Shown here in pieces: positions 59,860 through 64,000 of a DNA stretch of 64,000 nt. Position 1 is the stretch's first letter. Each line of letters opens with the position of its first letter. Both the position numbers and the translations under genes were made by a program. This stretch comes from Terrilactibacillus tamarindi (GTDB lineage Bacteria; Bacillota; Bacilli; Bacillales; Sporolactobacillaceae), in contig NZ_WNHB01000012.1 of the NCBI RefSeq assembly GCF_009718825.1, positions 42,794 to 106,793 of the forward strand, read 5' to 3'. The notes below the pieces were generated by a model. The model did no database searches. It saw nothing but the letters and a program-made list of their open reading frames with translations, and had not been told where the DNA came from.

Positions 59860-60010
59860 TTGTTAGATACGAGTACTCAAATGGGTACTCGCTTTTTATG
59901 TTACTACGCCAGTTAAAAGGACGGATGGTGGACTTTAAATTCGGGACAAAAATGTAGATTTTCAATCATTTAACATGGTAAGGTTGGATAGAAACGAGGA
60001 GGGGATTCTA

Positions 60011-60196
60011 TTGGGAAGAGCGTCTCATGATAAAACCAAACAACATACCTATATTGTATCTAGAGTCAAGCTGTTATTGTCTGTCGTTGAGTCGTTGGAT
60101 ACGGAGAATGCGAGTGAACAGGACTTGAAAAATATTAAACAAATGTTAGATGATTTAAGCCTAAAAATCAGCACGTTTCAAGATGAATGGAAGTAA
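60011..60196 (+). CDS. yfjT: SE1561-family small protein (YfjT-like)
   Basis: A 61-residue charged helical protein, GRASHDKTKQHTYIVSRVKL continuing with LLSVVESLDTENASEQD. Size and composition match YfjT/SE1561, of unknown function. TTG at 60011 has GAGGAGGGG six bases upstream; longer in-frame starts run over that site. Its place between yfkD and pdaA matches B. subtilis. Confidence 0.8.
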   Translation: MGRASHDKTKQHTYIVSRVKLLLSVVESLDTENASEQDLKNIKQMLDDLSLKISTFQDEWK

Positions 60197-60259
60197 AAGT
60201 TCATGTTTACATAAATCTCTGATTTAAGGTCAACCTATAAAAAAAGGGAGGCCTAAGGA

Positions 60260-61036
60260 ATGATGAAGAAATATACCATACTCATGGTTCTGGTCTTAAT
60301 AATGTTATCACCAACGATAAGTTATGGACAGGATTGGTATTTCAAACCAAGTGCCAATCACAAACCTGCCACAACCGAACCTGAATATGCTGCTTTATTG
60401 AAAAAATACGATGGTATCTTTATTGGTGAAACAAACAAAAAGGTGATCTACTTAACATTTGATAACGGTTATGAGGCCGGTTATACTGGGAAAATACTTG
60501 ATATATTAAAACAAAAACATGTCCCAGCAGCATTTTTTATTACAGGCCACTATATCATGGATCAACCGAAACTTGTTAAGAGAATGTATAAAGAAGGACA
60601 TATTGTTGGAAATCACTCGTGGAGTCACCCCGACTTGGCAAAAATTAATGATGAGAAGGCCAAAATTGAATTAGAAAAACTTAAAATGACGTATACAGAA
60701 CTTACGGGTGACACCACAATGAATTATGTAAGACCGCCAAGAGGAACGTTTAGTGAACGTGCCCTTAAATTGGATAAAGAAGAAGGCTATACAACCGTAT
60801 TTTGGTCTGCTGCCTATAAAGACTGGGTGAGAGATGATCAAAAAGGAGCAGATTATGCTTATGATCATATTATGAAACGCATGCATCCGGGAGCCATCGT
60901 ACTGCTTCATACCGTTTCTAAAGACAATGCAGAGGCACTTGGACGTGTGATTGATTCTCTAAAAAAACAGGGGTATCAATTTAAGAGTCTTGATGACCTT
61001 ATGGCACAAAAAGCATTGCCAAAATACTTTAGATAA
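60260..61036 (+). CDS. pdaA: Polysaccharide deacetylase PdaA (delta-lactam formation in spore cortex)
   Basis: A 258-residue exported deacetylase: signal peptide ending ISYGQ, and a NodB homology domain with the TFDNGYEAGYTG motif (TFDDG replaced by TFDNG as in PdaA), HSWSHPDLAKI, RPPRGTFSERAL and VLLHTVS. The family makes muramic delta-lactam in spore cortex peptidoglycan with a CwlD amidase, required for germination. GGGAGG site. Its TAA stop coincides with the edge of a 55-bp TTTAT-element derivative. Confidence 0.93.
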   Translation: MMKKYTILMVLVLIMLSPTISYGQDWYFKPSANHKPATTEPEYAALLKKYDGIFIGETNKKVIYLTFDNGYEAGYTGKILDILKQKHVPAAFFITGHYIMDQPKLVKRMYKEGHIVGNHSWSHPDLAKINDEKAKIELEKLKMTYTELTGDTTMNYVRPPRGTFSERALKLDKEEGYTTVFWSAAYKDWVRDDQKGADYAYDHIMKRMHPGAIVLLHTVSKDNAEALGRVIDSLKKQGYQFKSLDDLMAQKALPKYFR

Positions 61037-61088
61037 AGTGAAACTTCATCAGTGGGGGTCATGACTCTTCTTTATTGAGGGATATATT
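61033..61088 (-). repeat. TTTAT-flanked element, degenerate 55-bp derivative, copy 5
   Basis: On the minus strand it ends TGATGAAGTTTCACTTTAT and keeps the GACCCCCACTGATG join; the left half has drifted but the length is the same as copy 4. Its ATAAA edge supplies the pdaA stop codon. Confidence 0.7.
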
Positions 61089-61089
61089 A

Positions 61090-61121
61090 GGATCCATGCC
61101 TTTTTGGTATGGATTCCTTTT
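61090..61121 (+). terminator. Terminator after pdaA
   Basis: GGATCCATGCC / GGTATGGATTCC imperfect stem with a T5 loop, followed by T4. Confidence 0.6.
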
Positions 61122-61134
61122 GCTTCTTTAAACG

Positions 61135-61238
61135 TTATGCACATTATCCACAGGGTGTTCATAACTTATCCACAAAGTTATGAACATTATAAACACACTT
61201 TAAAGAGTAAAATTTATCGTTTATCCACATTATCCACA
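61135..61238 (+). other. Cluster of five DnaA boxes
   Basis: One TTATGCACA (61135-61143) and four perfect TTATCCACA (61144-61152, 61166-61174, 61221-61229, 61230-61238), all in the same orientation within 104 bp. Boxes 1-2 and 4-5 are directly abutting pairs. Box 3 sits in the loop of a perfect 11-bp inverted repeat GTTCATAACTT / AAGTTATGAAC (61157-61185). AT-rich sequence follows to about 61275. No gene lies here. This is a candidate DnaA-binding cluster. Confidence 0.88.
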
Positions 61239-61302
61239 ACTAGTTTATATTTAAATGATGTTTTTTATATTTTCCGGGAAATACCTGTCGATTTTTAGAG
61301 TA

Positions 61303-61343
61303 AAAAAGTAAAGCAGCACCGCTTTGGTGCTGCTTTACTTTAA
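61303..61343 (-). terminator. Terminator of YfhD-like mini gene
   Basis: AAAGTAAAGCAGCACC / GGTGCTGCTTTACTTT with a five-base loop and T6 on the minus strand. Confidence 0.9.
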
Positions 61344-61356
61344 AGATAATTTTAAT

Positions 61357-61521
61357 TTACTTGAACGAACCTTTTGCACTGCTCCCAGTTTCTTTTGCGC
61401 GTTCTTGTTCTTCGACCGTATGTTCATCTAATCCCTTAGCAAATTCCGTATCTAATGGTTTTCCCTTAGTTGGATCTCCTGGATTATAAGCTTTATTATT
61501 TGCTTTATATTTATTACCCAT
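61357..61521 (-). CDS. Small YfhD-like hydrophilic protein, 54 residues
   Basis: Translation gives MGNKYKANNKAYNPGDPTKG followed by KPLDTEFAKGLDEHTVEEQE and RAKETGSSAKGSFK. The core DTEFAKGLDEHTVEEQERAKE parallels DVEFSQELADQDDMEAQRRAKE of the neighbour at 61643, so the two are paralogues of the YfhD type, small acidic/basic proteins common in spore formers. The ribosome site is weak (AAAGAAGTG). Strong terminator after it. Function unknown. Confidence 0.65.
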   Translation of the reverse strand: MGNKYKANNKAYNPGDPTKGKPLDTEFAKGLDEHTVEEQERAKETGSSAKGSFK

Positions 61522-61642
61522 TACGAAACACTTCTTTCTAATTAGATTTAGCGAGGAGGCTCGCTTTACTATTTTTAACCTAATGGAACTAAATATTCAG
61601 GTTTTCGCTTTTTGATTTTATCCTCATTTTTTTCAATTTAAT

Positions 61643-61798
61643 TTAACGGTTATAATCATGATATTTTCCTTCTGAACGGCTATCTGCTTCTTTTGCACGG
61701 CGTTGGGCTTCCATATCATCTTGATCTGCTAACTCCTGAGAAAATTCCACATCTTCGGCTCTTGAAGTAGGTAATGACTTTGGATCTCTTCTTGGCAT
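61643..61798 (-). CDS. yfhD: YfhD family protein, 51 residues
   Basis: Begins MPRRDPKSLPTSRAEDVEFS and continues QELADQDDMEAQRRAKEADS, the YfhD core. It has AAGGA eight bases before ATG. In B. subtilis yfhD lies a few genes from recX (yfhG), as here. The protein is hydrophilic and probably disordered, and its function is unknown; some small proteins of this kind are spore-associated. Confidence 0.8.
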   Translation of the reverse strand: MPRRDPKSLPTSRAEDVEFSQELADQDDMEAQRRAKEADSRSEGKYHDYNR

Positions 61799-61954
61799 TA
61801 CGAATTCCTTCTTTCTCAAATAATATGGTCTCAGAGATATTAGAGACAGAAATAGTATGTGCTTAATCTAAAGTGTTTTATTATAGGGAAAAAATACTTC
61901 TTGTTTATAAAATAAAGATGGAATACATGGTATCATAAAGAATAGGTGATGCTT

Positions 61955-62761
61955 ATGTATAGTGTTAATAAAATCGAATACGAAGAAAGTGAAAAAGGCA
62001 TTTTTAAAGTTGACATAAAAAGCGATTCTGCTTCAGACACCATACTAGTTCATGAAGATGTTCTTGTTCGTTTTGAATTGAGAAAAGGGATGCAGCTTTC
62101 ACTACAAATGTTAGAACAATTAAAACACGCTCAAGAAGATATAAAATGCTACCATGCAGCGATTTATTATTTGTCGTTTAGAATGAGATCAACGAAAGAA
62201 ACACGTGATTATCTTTATAAGAAAATGTACGAAACTCACCAAATAGAGTCCGCTATTAAACGTTTAACAAAAGAAAATTTGCTTAATGATCAAGCCTTTG
62301 CTGAGATGTTTATCAAAAATCGAATCCACTTATCGAATAAAGGTCCTGAATTGATTAAAAGAGAGCTCGATAAACTGGGCATTTCTCGAGATATTGTCGA
62401 ACAAAGTATTCAGACCTATTCCATATCTGATCAGATAAAAAATGCAAGATCCTATATTGAAAAAAAAGTGAATCAAGGATCTAAGCGTTATTCAGCTAAA
62501 GAATATAAAAACAAGCTGACTCAAAAGTTAATTCAGAGGGGTTATTCACAAACAATCATCAAAGAAGTCCTACAAGATGTCATTTATTCAAACCCTGAAT
62601 TAGAACAAGAAGCCATTTATTTTCAAGGACAAAAAGCCATGAAAAAGTATAGGAATTATGAAGGAAAAGAATGGGCATATAAAGTGAAAAGTTATCTGTT
62701 TAGAAAAGGATTTTCCATAGAAGATATTAATGCTTTTCTTCAGAATTCTAAAGAAGAGTAA
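61955..62761 (+). CDS. recX: Recombination regulator RecX
   Basis: A 268-residue RecX of the long Bacillus type, made of repeated three-helix modules (AAIYYLSFRMRSTKETRDYL, IESAIKRLTKENLLNDQAFA, then KLIQRGYSQTIIKEVLQDV and LFRKGFSIEDINAFL). RecX modulates RecA filaments. ATG at 61955 has AGGTGAT upstream; earlier in-frame GTG and ATG codons fall inside this site. Divergent from the yfhD-like gene. Confidence 0.93.
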   Translation: MYSVNKIEYEESEKGIFKVDIKSDSASDTILVHEDVLVRFELRKGMQLSLQMLEQLKHAQEDIKCYHAAIYYLSFRMRSTKETRDYLYKKMYETHQIESAIKRLTKENLLNDQAFAEMFIKNRIHLSNKGPELIKRELDKLGISRDIVEQSIQTYSISDQIKNARSYIEKKVNQGSKRYSAKEYKNKLTQKLIQRGYSQTIIKEVLQDVIYSNPELEQEAIYFQGQKAMKKYRNYEGKEWAYKVKSYLFRKGFSIEDINAFLQNSKEE

Positions 62762-62942
62762 TTCTATTTTTAAGATCTTTTAAAGAGAATTTACATGTTG
62801 AAATATGGAAATAATAAGATTTTTTAAAATATCTACCATTCCCTTGAATCATTTTTTTACCATGATATAATGTGAACGCACATCGACTCAGAAGAGTATT
62901 TAACACATGATTTTAAACATATTCAAGGGGACGATAAACGTC

Positions 62943-63974
62943 ATGATAAAAGATATTTACTTAGAACATGGGAAAAAAGTTGCGATTTCTTGTTTCTCAG
63001 CTTTTCTATGTGCTATCAGTATGAATCTTTTCTTAATACCTGCCAAAGTATATGCATCTGGTATTAATGGAGCTGCTCAGTTGGCCGTTAACTTAATATA
63101 TAGTGGATTTCACTTTCATGTATCCATTAGTCTGCTGATTTTATTATTGAACTTACCAATTGCATTTTTAGGTTGGTACAAGGTTGGAAAGATGTTTACG
63201 TTTTATAGTTTTGTGACGGTTATCTTAACATCGCTTTTCCTAGGAGTTATTCCTGTTTATGAGCTTTCAAATGACCTTTTGTTAAATGCTATCTTTGGAG
63301 GATTTATTTCGGCTGTTGGGGTAGGAGTTGCCTTGAAATTTGGTATTTCAACGGGCGGTTTGGATATTATTGCGATTTATATGACTAGAAAGTGGCGTAA
63401 ATCCTCATCCGGTCGTTACTTTATGGCTTTAAATGGCATCATTATTCTGATTGCAGGATTTGTTTATCAATGGCAATACGCTCTCTATACGTTAATATCT
63501 CGCTACGTTAATAGTTATGTTGTAGATAATATTCATACAAAATATCAAAAGTTAACCATTATTGCTGTTACAGAATATGCAGATACGATGGTTGATGCCA
63601 TCCAAGCTCGCTTTGATAGAGGAGCGACAGTAACACCTTCCTATGGTGGCTATTCAAAGAAAAAATTATTTTCCATTATGATCGTGGTCAGCCATTATGA
63701 ATTGTATGAAATGGAAAAGTTAATTAAACAGATAGATCCTCACGCTTTCATTAATATTATAGAGACGACTAAAATTGTTGGGGTATTTCGTTCAGAAGAA
63801 GAACAACGTGCGGTCCAAGCCATAAAGGAAGGGAAGATTCAAGAGAAAAGGAAGCTTCCGTTAAGTGAGCATGAATATGAAAAATGCAAGAGGGTGATTG
63901 ACACTCACAATTATCAAATTGGCTATGGACCTGGTTATGGTCGCTATTCGTTTTCTAATGAAATAAAAGATTAA
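62943..63974 (+). CDS. YitT family membrane protein (DUF2179 C-terminal domain)
   Basis: A 343-residue protein. The N-terminal ~200 residues hold five or six helices of the YitT type (AISMNLFLIPAKVYASGING, ALKFGISTGGLDIIAIYMTR). The C-terminal DUF2179 region has FDRGATVTPSYGGYSKKKLF and IIETTKIVGVF. Unusually there is a further ~60-residue charged tail (EEEQRAVQAIKEGKIQEKRK, then a GYGPGYGRYSF end). ATG at 62943 follows AAGGGGA; an upstream in-frame ATG has no site. Function unknown. Confidence 0.88.
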   Translation: MIKDIYLEHGKKVAISCFSAFLCAISMNLFLIPAKVYASGINGAAQLAVNLIYSGFHFHVSISLLILLLNLPIAFLGWYKVGKMFTFYSFVTVILTSLFLGVIPVYELSNDLLLNAIFGGFISAVGVGVALKFGISTGGLDIIAIYMTRKWRKSSSGRYFMALNGIIILIAGFVYQWQYALYTLISRYVNSYVVDNIHTKYQKLTIIAVTEYADTMVDAIQARFDRGATVTPSYGGYSKKKLFSIMIVVSHYELYEMEKLIKQIDPHAFINIIETTKIVGVFRSEEEQRAVQAIKEGKIQEKRKLPLSEHEYEKCKRVIDTHNYQIGYGPGYGRYSFSNEIKD

Positions 63975-64000
63975 GATGTATCTCGAATGCATTTAGTAAA

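Noticed and set aside
61104..61298. Plus-strand frame across the DnaA-box region
   Set aside because: It has no ribosome site and low-complexity translation produced by the repeated TTATCCACA boxes.
1..64000. CRISPR array, tRNA or rRNA genes
   Set aside because: No regularly spaced repeats, no CCA-ending cloverleaf-like sequences and no rRNA signature were found. The dispersed repeats are far apart and lack spacer regularity.

Overview
The window is a low-GC chromosomal segment from an endospore-forming member of the Bacillales. The evidence is AGGAGG-type ribosome binding sites, many TTG starts, spore or germination genes (pdaA, YfkD-like, YfhD-like) and a gene order in the right third that recalls the Bacillus subtilis yfk-yfj-yfh region (yfkJ, yfkH, yfkF, yfkD, yfjT, pdaA, yfhD, recX). 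The species cannot be named from the sequence. No rRNA, tRNA, CRISPR array, prophage or intact transposase was seen.

Layout. 1-7 kb: the C-terminal part of a GGDEF-EAL protein, a frameshifted small membrane protein, an MFS/CMD/XRE module, a Tyr/Pro-rich Sm-like protein, and an ACT plus PFL-family pair. 7-12 kb: an FMN riboswitch and the ribD-ribE-ribBA-ribH operon. 12-20 kb: transporters, a flavodoxin-like oxidoreductase, CsbD with a SigB-like promoter, a MocR-type aminotransferase, serC, and a divergent LysR/DMT exporter pair. 20-30 kb: a COG0402 purine-type deaminase behind a variant purine riboswitch wired as an ON switch, a Gfo/Idh/MocA oxidoreductase, a LysM-3D protein, the FAD-Rieske protein YhfW, a UPF0718/DUF1980 metal-linked pair, bdhA, a PfpI-family protein and an arginase-fold protein. 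30-35 kb: a TPP riboswitch, thiW-thiD-thiM-thiE and an m5C RNA methyltransferase. 35-40 kb: a type I toxin locus with an overlapping leader ORF, adeC and pepF.

40-51 kb: between yfkJ and the YfkI/YfkH-like pair lies a roughly 9 kb arginine or guanidino-compound module. It comprises a LysR regulator, a class III aminotransferase, and an operon for an amidinohydrolase-family enzyme, RocB and a polar amino acid ABC importer, with an ArgR/AhrC-like box upstream. 51-64 kb: a PfeT-like Fe(II) efflux ATPase with a PerR-like box, VanZ, a TlpA-like thioredoxin, YfkF, OsmC, the divergent mtnU/mtnE pair, yfkD-yfjT-pdaA, a cluster of five DnaA boxes, two YfhD-like mini genes, recX and a YitT protein.

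Three dispersed repeat families run through the window. One is a TTTAT-flanked palindromic element: three copies of about 158 bp with covarying hairpins and two 55-bp derivatives placed at stop codons. The second is a GTTCAAAAAG-ended MITE: two copies plus one solo end that encodes a protein C-terminus. The third is a degenerate 47-bp repeat present twice.
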